This document shows, piece after piece, positions 53,601 through 61,749 of a stretch of 64,000 nt of DNA. How positions within the stretch are numbered: position 1 is the first letter of the stretch; each line of letters opens with the position of its first letter. This DNA comes from Pseudovibrio sp000156235 (GTDB lineage: Bacteria; Pseudomonadota; Alphaproteobacteria; Rhizobiales; Stappiaceae). The translations under genes were made by a program, and so were the position numbers. A model generated the notes under the pieces. That model worked only from the letters and a program-made list of their open reading frames with translations. It did not search any database and had not been told where the DNA came from. Location of the stretch: the NCBI RefSeq assembly GCF_000156235.1, contig NZ_DS996805.1, positions 930,001 to 994,000 of the forward strand, read 5' to 3'.

Positions 53601-53947
53601 CTTCTTGTAAGACACCGGCCATTGATCAGGCCCTGAAGGGACTTCACACTCTGTGTGGTGGTGACCCTTTCAATTACCCATCCGTACGTGATGATCTGAT
53701 GTCCGATGAAGCGTGGCAGGCAAAGATTGTCGCTTTGGCCACTGACGTGAAAAAGCATCTGGAAACCCTTGAGAAAGAGTTCAAAGGATTCCGGCCGGTC
53801 AACGCTGAGCCGAAAGATCCTAAAACTCAGGCGTGGCAAGGTGGAAAGTTACACGTCGAAATGTCGGAAGTTGCTGATGCTTTGAAAGCGCAGGCCACAC
53901 TGATCCTTCGAGATGTGAATTCAGATCTGAAAACCTACACAGCTTAA
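50684..53947 (+). CDS. Large helical protein 2, T6SS-linked, unknown
   Basis: The 1087-residue protein begins SLTPSQIEWLSQAQGG, the shared N-terminal pattern. It is mostly helical. Residues ~130-215 (ITRELWTPLVRQGIIPSNLV, then ETASRYENTLEAIGFARDVVSLA) and the C-terminal ~350 residues (GGVQVLVRVVPATGMVEA, YHACKERHTQAAVQVSQKT, LAKCVLAYGIVEERDPIAQQ, VLRRVPKVTNWHPGTPDLTLKSW) are almost the same as in the next protein. Residues ~220-620 differ between the two and include an acidic/Lys-rich segment and a hydrophobic region (~460-540). No catalytic motif is recognised. TGGAGTTTGTTATG is the start region. Confidence 0.62.
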   Translation: MSLTPSQIEWLSQAQGGVESFEADSENDEKKSGELTNILAKLDADKAVIQKAQDFQIELARDPGFFKRKLQKTKMDFMTGDMQTEVDSYADVTSETPLIPAENVDALNIAFDKILQRQAEMLAAKKKDGKTRLFTDEDITRELWTPLVRQGIIPSNLVPDKYSQFVQMFQGASEIYENKLEQHSETASRYENTLEAIGFARDVVSLAGTVGSTAITIANFEDQSQSLAEKREIAAKRQVLKSKQDQIAGDLRTKLKLGPNTTDGEVLDAAAAAPDGKYACEIQSYQNVELAQTQLVEQLMGQTKLFEEEKALLTMSTSLLDGGLAMAEKGIQFSERQKNARNTLAFAQDAADVVASQVKLALEATSKTYEHEEHQTTDKIEFAGAADKETLQNLSYASGAITAAIEANQVARKIVLATQAKTTKDIENAVLQIAGSVADTIAEALFAAGDVQGYVDTGKEDSKHTLKDERKTFAYGDPDSGPGPGNAADQTELIGVSIKAFFVAGVNVGTAVKAIKDKDYKAFGESLVLGLMQAASSATTGPLAAMAKPDLALNTEEEKEELGNLTPRELMARKLDRSGCAFVRTEREKFLDGFQDPSYLHTITNNMREMQDAFREANEKKKMDAETLKRTNAAIQKLEAKKSWDALADFKKKQSKKKDREEFMAQLEADVEAETKALKNLIEQASPPPDPKDGEALAKSMEAVEKLIADIKASEMQYKLIEKIAKGGVQVLVRVVPATGMVEACRKLAFDAIALGKKAAEVEKWRRNVKMAQTSNSPYYHACKERHTQAAVQVSQKTINTFLSMIGVATEAARLADSTQAATGMSMVKNMGQALSDFGYKTYGRAKIVFGWRKYLDARKNPENRKKAREAIAWNSTLAKCVLAYGIVEERDPIAQQVGRNCGLTPEVLVSNSDVCAAVVRYFETLYSEDPVVLRRVPKVTNWHPGTPDLTLKSWFSFKRAASTKAYPLMAKASCKTPAIDQALKGLHTLCGGDPFNYPSVRDDLMSDEAWQAKIVALATDVKKHLETLEKEFKGFRPVNAEPKDPKTQAWQGGKLHVEMSEVADALKAQATLILRDVNSDLKTYTA

Positions 53948-53977
53948 CCCGTTCTCCTCTGTGATTTGGAGTTTGTC

Positions 53978-56900
53978 ATGACTTTTACCTCAAAGCAGCT
54001 TGATTGGCTCAAAACAGCGCAACAAGGCGCCGGCGAGTTTGAACAAAACTCCGAGCGTGTTGCCGCCAAAGCAGGCCGATTGAATGACATTATGACCAAG
54101 CTGGATGGGGACAAGGAAACCATTCGCGAGGCCCAGAATTTTGAAGTCACGCTGGCGCGAAATGAGAAGTGGTTCAAACTTCCCGGCTCCGGCACCAAGA
54201 TGCCCTGGATGACCGGGGATATGCAGACAGAAATCGATACCCGTGCTGACATTCGCGCTGACAGCGGTGAAATCAATGCAGAAACACTAAAGAAGCTGAA
54301 TGCCGCTTTCGAGCGCATACTGGCTCGTCAGGCTGAGATGATCGCCGCAAAAGACAAAGACGGCAACGATATGTTCTCAGAAGAGGACATTACGCGGGAG
54401 CTTTGGACACCTTTGGTGCGTGAAGGAATTATTCCATCCAATCTGGTGCCTTCCAGATACAGCCAGTTTGAGAAGATGTTCAAAGGCGGCTCCAAGATCT
54501 ACGAGCAAAAGCTTGAAGAGCATAGCGAGACAGCCTCCAAACATGAGAATGCGCTCGAGGCAATCGGATTTGCGCGTGATGTGGTTACCCTTGCGACAGC
54601 CATCGGTTCCAATGCCATCACTCTGGCCAACCTGAACACAGTGGCAGAAGGTGCACCAGACAAAGATCAGATTTCTGCCAAGCAGGAAGTTCTGAACAAT
54701 CAGAAAGGTCAGGTGACCGGAGACCTGCGCAAGTCGCTCAATATGGATGCGAATGCGAGTTCCGAAGATGTGTTAAAGGCAGCGAAGGAAGCCGGATCTT
54801 ACGGAGATCAGCTTCAGAAAGTCTCCAACATTGACAATGCCTTGAACTCGCTGAGTGACAACCTTTCCAAAGACGCCAACTGGGTTGCCGAACAGCGCGC
54901 GCTCTTCACTGCAACAACCACTCTGCTTGATACAGGCCTGGCAGCGGCTGAGAAAGGTATCGTCTTTTCCGAACAGAAAGGTAAGACCGCGGCGGATAAG
55001 CTGAGCTTTGCCAATGAAGCGGGAGAGCTGATTGGTGAGCAGATCAAGAATGTTCTTTCTGCAGGTGCTGCCTTTGACAAATCTGCTTCAGACAGAAAAG
55101 GCGAAGACGATCACGGCAACATTTTTGAGGGCGTTTCTGGCCTGATTGACGTTGCTATGGCGGGTGGCCGCGTTTCTGAAAAGATCCTGCAAGCCACTCA
55201 GGCACCGGATAAGGAAGGTGCGCAGGAAGCTGTTATGTCCATTATAGGAACACTGGCAGATTCCTTGAGCACGACGATTTCTTCTGGCGCACAATTGAGC
55301 GGAACAGAGTCCTCAACACCTGAGATTGTTGGTGAGGCGCTTAAAGCCGCGATGATTGCCACGACGGATGCCGGGGCAGCGACAAAAGCATTGATTGATG
55401 GTGACTATCAGGCCTTTGCCGAGGCGCTGACGGGTGGTCTTGCGAACCTTGCCAGTGCAACTGGGTCTGATGCGATCGGTGATGCGATTTCCGGGAAGAT
55501 CCAGCCTGACCAAGGCGAGCTGACGGAAGAAGGTGAAGCAGAGACTGAAGGTCTGACCCCGCAGCAAATTCTTGAGAAAAAGCTGAAGTTGGCAGGACCA
55601 AGTGCAGGTGTGCAAAGCGTTGAAAAGAGCATGGCGCTGCTTTCTGACGATGACATTATGGCAAACGTCAATGCGCTGCTGACTGGTGGTATCGGTAAAC
55701 TGCAAAAACCGGGCCGCGATGAGAAAGACGCAGAGATCGTCAAGAAAAACACGGCTGCTGCGCTGAAAAAGATCGAAGAACAAAAGACAGGTAACGCTCT
55801 TGCTGATTTGAAGACGAAACTCGCTGATCCAAAAGAACGCAAAGAGTATATGGATAAGATCGAGAAGGAAGCGGAAGAAGAGCATAAAGCGCTTCAACAG
55901 CTGATCGAAGAAGCTTCGTCTCCTGAAGATCCCAATGATGCGAAGGCCGTAGAGAAGTCTTTAAAAGCAATCGATATTCTGCTTGCAGATATCAAGGCAT
56001 CTCAGATGAAGATGAAAATGATCGAGACCATCGCCAATGGTGGTGTGAAAGCGGTCACGACCATCTTCCCGGTCACAGGTCTTGCTGAGGCTATTCGCAA
56101 GCTGACTATGGATGCGATAGCACTGGCGAAAAAGTCAGCGGAAGTTGAGAAGTGGCGGAAGAACGTCAATCTCGCAGAAGCCAGTAACTCGGTTTACTAC
56201 CATGCGATCAAAGAGCGCCATACGCAGGCTGCCATTCAGGTGAGCCAGAAGACGCTCAATACGTTCTTCTCTGTTGTTGGTGTGGCTGCCGAGATCGCGC
56301 GTCTGGCTGACGCAACCCAAGCTTCTGCCGGTATTTCTGCCGGTATGAACATGGGCCGTGCACTTTCTGACTTTGGCTACAAAACCTATGGTCGCGCAAA
56401 GATCATTTATGGTTGGAAGAAGTATCAGGAAGCCCGCAAAGACCCGGCCAACCGTAAAGCAGCCCGCGCTGCGATTGCCGGCAACTCTACTCTCGCCAAG
56501 TGTGTTCTTGCCTATGGCATCGTGGAGGAGAAAGACCCTATTGCCCGTCAGGTTGGACGAAACTGCGGTCTGACACCAGAGGTGCTGGTTTCCAGCACTG
56601 ATGTTTGCTCCGCTGTTGTCCGGTATTTTGAGACACTTTACAGCGATGACCCCGTGGTCCTACGCCGTGTTCCAAAAGTCGAGAACTGGCATCCTTGCAC
56701 GCCGGATCTGACGCTGAAGTCCTGGTTCCTGTTTAAGAAGGCGGCAATTACCCGTGCTTATCCACGAATGTCGCAGGATAGTCGTCTAACACCAAATATC
56801 GATCGGTCTATCAAAGAGTTGCACAATCTGTGTCATGGTGATCCATTCAAGTACCCAGAAGTGCGCGATGAACAGCTTAGCAAGCCGGATGGCATGAAAG

Positions 56901-57127
56901 CTGTTGTTGAGTATGCCACTCAGGTGGATACGGAGCTGGAAAACTTGAAGAAGGCTTTGGATGCTTACTCACCTGTGGCTGCTAAGCCAACTGACCCGAA
57001 GGTTGAGAAGTGGACTGCCGGTGAACGTCATTCAGAGATGGAAGCTGTTGTAGATGCAATGTCTGCGCAGATTGAGCTGGTGCATCGTGAGATTACAGCG
57101 GACCTGAAGCTCTATAACACCGCATAG
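53978..57127 (+). CDS. Large helical protein 3, tandem paralogue of protein 2
   Basis: The 1049-residue protein begins TFTSKQLDWLKTAQQG and follows the same plan as the preceding gene: a conserved N-terminal third, a divergent middle (~220-590) and a conserved C-terminal ~350 residues. The alignable end contains GGVKAVTTIFPVTGLAEA, VYYHAIKERHTQAAIQVSQ, STLAKCVLAYGIVEEKD and VLRRVPKVENWHPCTP. The TTGGAGTTTGTCATG leader resembles that of the previous gene. A bidirectional terminator follows after 23 bp. The pair looks like a duplication with divergence in the middle, which could reflect effector-type variation or two subunits of one complex. Confidence 0.62.
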   Translation: MTFTSKQLDWLKTAQQGAGEFEQNSERVAAKAGRLNDIMTKLDGDKETIREAQNFEVTLARNEKWFKLPGSGTKMPWMTGDMQTEIDTRADIRADSGEINAETLKKLNAAFERILARQAEMIAAKDKDGNDMFSEEDITRELWTPLVREGIIPSNLVPSRYSQFEKMFKGGSKIYEQKLEEHSETASKHENALEAIGFARDVVTLATAIGSNAITLANLNTVAEGAPDKDQISAKQEVLNNQKGQVTGDLRKSLNMDANASSEDVLKAAKEAGSYGDQLQKVSNIDNALNSLSDNLSKDANWVAEQRALFTATTTLLDTGLAAAEKGIVFSEQKGKTAADKLSFANEAGELIGEQIKNVLSAGAAFDKSASDRKGEDDHGNIFEGVSGLIDVAMAGGRVSEKILQATQAPDKEGAQEAVMSIIGTLADSLSTTISSGAQLSGTESSTPEIVGEALKAAMIATTDAGAATKALIDGDYQAFAEALTGGLANLASATGSDAIGDAISGKIQPDQGELTEEGEAETEGLTPQQILEKKLKLAGPSAGVQSVEKSMALLSDDDIMANVNALLTGGIGKLQKPGRDEKDAEIVKKNTAAALKKIEEQKTGNALADLKTKLADPKERKEYMDKIEKEAEEEHKALQQLIEEASSPEDPNDAKAVEKSLKAIDILLADIKASQMKMKMIETIANGGVKAVTTIFPVTGLAEAIRKLTMDAIALAKKSAEVEKWRKNVNLAEASNSVYYHAIKERHTQAAIQVSQKTLNTFFSVVGVAAEIARLADATQASAGISAGMNMGRALSDFGYKTYGRAKIIYGWKKYQEARKDPANRKAARAAIAGNSTLAKCVLAYGIVEEKDPIARQVGRNCGLTPEVLVSSTDVCSAVVRYFETLYSDDPVVLRRVPKVENWHPCTPDLTLKSWFLFKKAAITRAYPRMSQDSRLTPNIDRSIKELHNLCHGDPFKYPEVRDEQLSKPDGMKAVVEYATQVDTELENLKKALDAYSPVAAKPTDPKVEKWTAGERHSEMEAVVDAMSAQIELVHREITADLKLYNTA

Positions 57128-57150
57128 AACCCAAAAATCTGGCATGTAAA

Positions 57151-57182
57151 AACCGGCCTGAACTTTCAGGCCGGTTCTTTTG
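57151..57182. terminator. Bidirectional terminator between the T6SS and the nuclease gene
   Basis: AACCGGCCTGAA and TTCAGGCCGGTT form an 11-12 bp stem with a tiny loop. On the plus strand CTTTTG follows; on the minus strand a TTTTTAC run follows. It ends both the T6SS operon and the convergent endonuclease-family gene, which stops at 57208. Confidence 0.85.
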
Positions 57183-57207
57183 TGTCTGTACCAGTTGAGA
57201 GACGCTA

Positions 57208-58296
57208 TCAGAAGCGTCTCAGGAACCGCATGAGGACTGGCCAGTGGTCGCTGGCACCCTGATTGTTGTCAGCATCAAAACGCTTCGGACGCACCTTATT
57301 GCGGGCATCTTGCGCATATTGGCTTGGGTGGGTGACGACTGTATGGAAGCTTCCCAGATCTGCAAACCATGTGCTGTTGCTGTCCTGATCAGGTCGCAAA
57401 GCGCTGGAGACGAGGATCATGTCCAGGAATGACCAGCTCTGGTCCCTGTAATAGAACGCACTGCCGGGTGCTGCACAGCCTACGATCTCGGGCGGATAGC
57501 TCCAGTGTCCTTCCCGCGCCAAGGCCTGAAACTCGCCATTTTGCACGTCTGTACAGTTGAAGTTGAAGTCACCCGCAGCCACCACATTGGCATCTTCTGG
57601 AAGCTTTGCCCGCTCTTTGTTGAGCACTTCCATCGCATCTTTGCGGCATTGATAAGCAGCACCTGATGGGAAGTGGACACCGAAGACGTACATGCTTTCA
57701 CCGTCCGGCATTTCAAACTCTGCTTTCACGATGTCACGGGTGGGCTTACAATCGTGAGTGTTCTCATCCCCCTCCCCGAACACAGTGATGGTTTCCGGCT
57801 CACCCTTCAGCGGAAGACGGGAGATGATGCCGACGTCGATACCGCGGTTATGCTCGTTATTGGAGGTGTCTAACTGAACGACAGATTTGTAGTCCAATCC
57901 TGAGAGAGCCTTATTGACCAGATCATCCAGCACTTGTTTGTTTTCTGTTTCAGGCAAAACGAGAATATCGGGCGTTTCCGGGAAAGAGCGGATAACTTCA
58001 CCAAGGGTCATCAGCTTTTTGGAGTAACTCTCTTCACCCCAGTTTAGCTCGATGCATTGTTTGTAATAGTGGGAGCCCTTTTCGTTGTAGCTCTCACATG
58101 CTTCCTCATGTTCCTTGCCACGAGCTTCTTTCTCTTCTTTGGAAAGATAGGTGTCATCTTGTGGGTTGTTCTCATCGTCGATCGTATCGAAGAGATTTTG
58201 GACGTTGTAACTGACGACCGTGACGGGTTTGTCTTGGGCATAAGCTGCCGGCGTCGCCAGCCCCAGGATCGTTGCGCCCAATAACAAGGATTTCAT
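57208..58296 (-). CDS. Secreted endonuclease/exonuclease/phosphatase-family protein
   Basis: The 362-residue protein is predicted to be exported: the start MKSLLLGATILGLATPAAYA, with AAGGGAGAA upstream, gives a typical cleavable signal ending A-Y-A. The mature part has the EEP/DNase I-like metal phosphoesterase fold: YNVQNLFDT near residues 30-38, VLPETENK near 109-116 (catalytic Glu), GVHFPSG near 214, AGDFNFN near 245 (D-x-N) and ASDHWPVLM near 350 (DH). Nuclease, sphingomyelinase-like and other phosphodiester substrates all use this fold, so substrate is open. It stands alone, convergent with the T6SS end, so no T6SS link is shown. Confidence 0.84.
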   Translation of the reverse strand: MKSLLLGATILGLATPAAYAQDKPVTVVSYNVQNLFDTIDDENNPQDDTYLSKEEKEARGKEHEEACESYNEKGSHYYKQCIELNWGEESYSKKLMTLGEVIRSFPETPDILVLPETENKQVLDDLVNKALSGLDYKSVVQLDTSNNEHNRGIDVGIISRLPLKGEPETITVFGEGDENTHDCKPTRDIVKAEFEMPDGESMYVFGVHFPSGAAYQCRKDAMEVLNKERAKLPEDANVVAAGDFNFNCTDVQNGEFQALAREGHWSYPPEIVGCAAPGSAFYYRDQSWSFLDMILVSSALRPDQDSNSTWFADLGSFHTVVTHPSQYAQDARNKVRPKRFDADNNQGASDHWPVLMRFLRRF

Positions 58297-58403
58297 GGGT
58301 TTCTCCCTTTTTTCTTTTGGGAGTACCAAACAGGAGTTAGTGGCCGGTTCCGAGTGCCCGTGCAGTTTTAAATGTTTCAGGGATTTGAAGGCTCAGAAGC
58401 AAA

Positions 58404-58427
58404 AAAGCTGACCCGAGGGCCAGCTTT
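58404..58427 (-). terminator. Terminator of the L-serine dehydratase gene
   Basis: On the minus strand AAAGCTG-G-CC and GG-T-CAGCTTT pair with one mismatch around a short loop and are followed by a TTTTTT run. It lies 24 bp after the stop. Confidence 0.7.
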
Positions 58428-58450
58428 CTTCATAGGTTTGACTGCCGTGT

Positions 58451-59821
58451 TTACTCGGCTGCAATCGGCACCACTTTCAGTGCCAGACCGCCCTGCGAAG
58501 TCTCGCGGTACTTGGCCAGCATATCCTTGCCGGTTTCGTACATGGTCGCGATGACCTTATCTAGGGAAACGCATGGATCTGAGTTTCTGCGCATTGCCAT
58601 GCGTGTCGCATTGATCGCTTTAACAGATGCGATTGCATTGCGCTCAATACATGGCACCTGTACCTGCCCCAGAACCGGGTCACATGTGAGGCCCAGATTG
58701 TGCTCCATGCCGATTTCAGCTGCGATGCAGACCTGCGCCGGACTTGCACCCAGAAGCTCTGCAAGACCAGCTGCGGCCATGGAACAGGCAACGCCAACTT
58801 CACCCTGACACCCAACTTCAGCACCAGAGATGGATGCGTTGGTTTTGTACAGCGCTCCGATAGCACCTGAAGCGAGGAAGAACTTGGTGTAGTGCTCTGG
58901 CTCAAGGCGTTCGATAAACTTGTCATAGTACGCGAGAACCGCAGGAATGATGCCTGCTGCGCCGTTGGTTGGGGCTGTTACGACACGGCCACCAGCAGCG
59001 TTTTCTTCAGATACAGCCAGTGCGAACATGTTGACCCAGTCAACAGTTGCCATTGGGTCGTTGCTGCTGCGCTCTGTCGCTGTGAGCTGACGGCGCAATG
59101 CAGCGGCGCGGCGTGGAACCTTCAAAGGACCAGCCAGCAAACCTTCTGTGTTGCTGCCACGCTCTATACCGTCGCGCATGACGTTCCAGACACGACCGAA
59201 GCTCTCACGCAGTTCTGTTTCGCTGCGGAATGCCTTTTCGTTTTCCAGAACCAAAGCAGAGATACTCATGCCGTTTTGACGGCAATGGTCAAGCAATTCT
59301 GCTGCGTATTTGTATGGGTAAGGGACAGCAACTTCGTTGGTTGCTTCCTTGCCGAAATTCTCTTCATCAACAATGAAGCCACCGCCGATGGAATAGTAGG
59401 TTTTGGAGAAGATCTTTTCTCCACCTGCAAAGGCATGAATGCGCATGCCGTTTTCGTGCAACTCCAGCGCTGGACGGTGGAATGTGATTGCATCATTTGG
59501 GAAGTCAACCACGTGGCAGTGCATGCCAACCGGAAGGCGTCCTGTCTGTTCTACGCGCTGGATGAACTCTGGAATACTGTCAATATCAACGGTTTCGGGA
59601 GAGTTTCCACCAAGTCCCATAATGATCGCTGTGTCTGTGTGGTGACCTTTACCTGTCAAAGACAGCGAGCCATATATGTCGACTGCAATACGCGTCACAT
59701 CACGTAGTTTATCCTGAGCACGCAGACTATCAATGAACTGCTTTGCCGCTTTCATAGGCCCGACTGTGTGGGAGCTGGATGGACCTACACCGATTTTGAA
59801 GATGTCAAAAACGCTGAACAT
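58451..59821 (-). CDS. sdaA: L-serine dehydratase (iron-sulphur type, SdaA/SdaB)
   Basis: The cytosolic enzyme deaminates L-serine to pyruvate and ammonia with a [4Fe-4S] cluster (EC 4.3.1.17). The 456-residue single-chain protein has the N-terminal beta-subunit signature GPSSSHTVGPMKAA near residues 13-26 and the alpha-subunit region with ATVDWVNMFALAVSEENAAGGRVVTAPTNGAAGIIPA near 266-302. Cluster Cys are visible in GCQGEVGVACSMAAAG near 338-353 and LTCDPVLGQVQVPCIERNA near 380-398. GAGG lies 11 nt before the start. It follows the serine transporter after a terminator. Confidence 0.94.
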   Translation of the reverse strand: MFSVFDIFKIGVGPSSSHTVGPMKAAKQFIDSLRAQDKLRDVTRIAVDIYGSLSLTGKGHHTDTAIIMGLGGNSPETVDIDSIPEFIQRVEQTGRLPVGMHCHVVDFPNDAITFHRPALELHENGMRIHAFAGGEKIFSKTYYSIGGGFIVDEENFGKEATNEVAVPYPYKYAAELLDHCRQNGMSISALVLENEKAFRSETELRESFGRVWNVMRDGIERGSNTEGLLAGPLKVPRRAAALRRQLTATERSSNDPMATVDWVNMFALAVSEENAAGGRVVTAPTNGAAGIIPAVLAYYDKFIERLEPEHYTKFFLASGAIGALYKTNASISGAEVGCQGEVGVACSMAAAGLAELLGASPAQVCIAAEIGMEHNLGLTCDPVLGQVQVPCIERNAIASVKAINATRMAMRRNSDPCVSLDKVIATMYETGKDMLAKYRETSQGGLALKVVPIAAE

Positions 59822-59843
59822 AACGTGAACCTCAGTGGGAGAG

Positions 59844-59870
59844 AAAAACCGGTGTCCGAAGACACCGGTT
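59844..59870 (-). terminator. Terminator between sdaC and sdaA
   Basis: On the minus strand AACCGGTGTC-TTCG-GACACCGGTT forms a perfect 10-bp stem with a TTCG tetraloop, followed by TTTCTC. It lies about 22 bp after the sdaC stop and before the dehydratase start. It would separate the two transcripts or attenuate sdaA. Confidence 0.8.
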
Positions 59871-59891
59871 CAATTTTGTCGGTCGACCTTC

Positions 59892-61169
59892 TTAGAAGAG
59901 GCCTTTTACGATCGCGGAGATTGCGATGACGCCCATTACGGTAATGAAGATGTTGGACAGCGCACCGTCGTACTTCTTCATGCTTGGGACTTTTTTGATT
60001 GCGTACATTGGCATCAGGAACAGGATAGCTGCGATGAACGGAGCACCCAGAGATTCAATCATGCCAAGAACGGATGGGTTGATGATTGCAACACCCCAGA
60101 CGGAGAAGAAGAAGAATGCAACGAGGAGAGTGTTGAATTTCTTTTCGCCGAGGCCTTCAACAGCCTTTGGAGCTGCTTTTTTCGCAATACCTGCAAGACC
60201 TTCTTTTGCACCGAGGTAGTGGCCAAAGAAGGAGGAGAAGATTGCAAGGAACGCAACCAGTGGACCCATGAAGGAGATCAGTGGGCTGTCAAACACGTTT
60301 GCAAGGTAAGACAGGACTGGAAGGTTCTGCTGTTTTGCTTCCATCAGCTGTTCAGGAGACAGTGCGAGAACGCAGCTGAATACGAAGAACATCACGAAGC
60401 CAAGGAGCATCACAGAAGCGCGCTTCAGGATGATGTCGGACTTTGCAACTGCGTTATCGCCATGCGCTTCACGCTGAGCCAGAGCCATGGAGGAGACGGC
60501 TGGGCTGTGGTTGAAGGAGAAGATAAGCATTGGAATGGTGAGGTACACCACTGTCAGCAGAGTTCCAACTTCTGGAATGTTGTCGAAGCTCATTGCTTCA
60601 AAAGACCAGGATGGGATCAGGTAAACGGACATACCGAACAGGATGAGAACCAGTGGGTATACCAGAAGCTCAGTTGCTACGAGCATCAGGCGGCGGCCCA
60701 GGATCATCACGCCCATCATCATTGCAACGAGAATACCAGACAGGAGCCAGCGTGGGATTGCAGGCATAGCGAGCTGGTTGACGATGAAGCTGTCGATGGT
60801 GTTGGTAATCGCGTTACCGTAGATCAACACGATTGGGTAAATCGCGAAGAAATAGAAGAAGGTAATCAGCAGACCTGCTGTTTTACCAAAGTGCTCTTCA
60901 ACCACGTCAGTGATGTCTGCATCTTTGTTCTTGGAGGAGAGAACAAAGCGAGCCAGTGCGCGGTGAGAGAAGTAGGTCATTGGACCTACGAGAGCTGCGA
61001 TCAGGATCAGCGGCCAGAAGCCTTCAAGACCTGCACGGATTGGAAGAAACAGAACGCCGGCACCTACTGCAGTACCGAACATGGACAAAGACCAGGTAAG
61101 ATCTTCTTTTGTAAACTTTGCCGTTTCTTTAGGGGCGACTTCGACTTCGGTCGCATTTATGCTTGACAT
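59892..61169 (-). CDS. sdaC: Serine/H+ symporter, SdaC-type (HAAAP family)
   Basis: This inner-membrane amino-acid permease of 425 residues (11 predicted membrane segments) imports serine with protons. Family marks are the opening DLTWSLSMFGTAVGAGVLFLPIRAGLEGFWPL near residues 26-57, TYFSHRALARFVL, and FSFNHSPAVSSMALAQRE near 215-232. The ATG at MSSINATEV is chosen; an in-frame GTG 24 bp upstream is possible and neither has a strong ribosome site. It lies 70 bp before the serine dehydratase, separated by a TTCG hairpin, so the pair forms a serine uptake and catabolism unit. Threonine transport (TdcC-like) is the alternative. Confidence 0.9.
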   Translation of the reverse strand: MSSINATEVEVAPKETAKFTKEDLTWSLSMFGTAVGAGVLFLPIRAGLEGFWPLILIAALVGPMTYFSHRALARFVLSSKNKDADITDVVEEHFGKTAGLLITFFYFFAIYPIVLIYGNAITNTIDSFIVNQLAMPAIPRWLLSGILVAMMMGVMILGRRLMLVATELLVYPLVLILFGMSVYLIPSWSFEAMSFDNIPEVGTLLTVVYLTIPMLIFSFNHSPAVSSMALAQREAHGDNAVAKSDIILKRASVMLLGFVMFFVFSCVLALSPEQLMEAKQQNLPVLSYLANVFDSPLISFMGPLVAFLAIFSSFFGHYLGAKEGLAGIAKKAAPKAVEGLGEKKFNTLLVAFFFFSVWGVAIINPSVLGMIESLGAPFIAAILFLMPMYAIKKVPSMKKYDGALSNIFITVMGVIAISAIVKGLF

Positions 61170-61749
61170 TTCTTTTGTATCCCCATGTGCCACTCATGTG
61201 CCCTAGGAGAATTTCCCAGTCTCTCTAGGACGGGGACCTGATATACTTATGTTAAAATTTTAAGACCATACGTTTAAATACACATCACGCGCGCCATAAT
61301 AACGCAGCGATACAAGATACGACTTCCGTTTAATATCGCAAACCACCATGAAGCGTGCAACAATCTGCCGCGGACGCGTAAATCACTCCATTAAATAGTA
61401 TTTTTCACGGAAACCCAATTAATTGCCGTTTGCGTCACTGAAGACTTCACATTACTTAAATATGACGCCCCGCTAATATATGCAGTCAACATACTGTTTC
61501 ACAACGGTATATCACTGACCTAGAGGTACTTTAAGGCATCTGTAGTATTGAAACTACGTAGTATTGCATGCTGCTGTATGCTTTAAACGAGCGCGCTTAC
61601 TTTCCTTCAAATGACGACAATTTGCCTCTTGCGTACGCATTTTGTGCGCCCGGCAAAATCGTCAAAATTCGCTAAGGCACACAAATGCATACATTAATTA
61701 TAATCGGAGGAAAAATTTTAAATGCGTCATTCTTTCCCCCTGATTTCAA
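61170..61749. other. AT-rich intergenic region between sdaC and iorB
   Basis: This ~580-bp gap carries the sdaC promoter region and the 3' end of the indolepyruvate operon. Visible features are the palindrome TTAAAATTTTAA (61252-61263), a TAGTATTG direct repeat near 61544-61567, and an inverted repeat around CTGATT/AATCAG at the iorB stop (61735-61757) that may be a weak terminator. No gene is supported here. Confidence 0.5.

Noticed and set aside
59835..61166. 443-codon frame antisense to the serine symporter
   Set aside because: It is Cys-, His- and Trp-rich, has no ribosome site or family match, and the opposite strand is clearly a HAAAP transporter.
61252..61263. TTAAAATTTTAA palindrome upstream of sdaC
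   Set aside because: In AT-rich DNA a 12-bp AT palindrome is weak evidence on its own.
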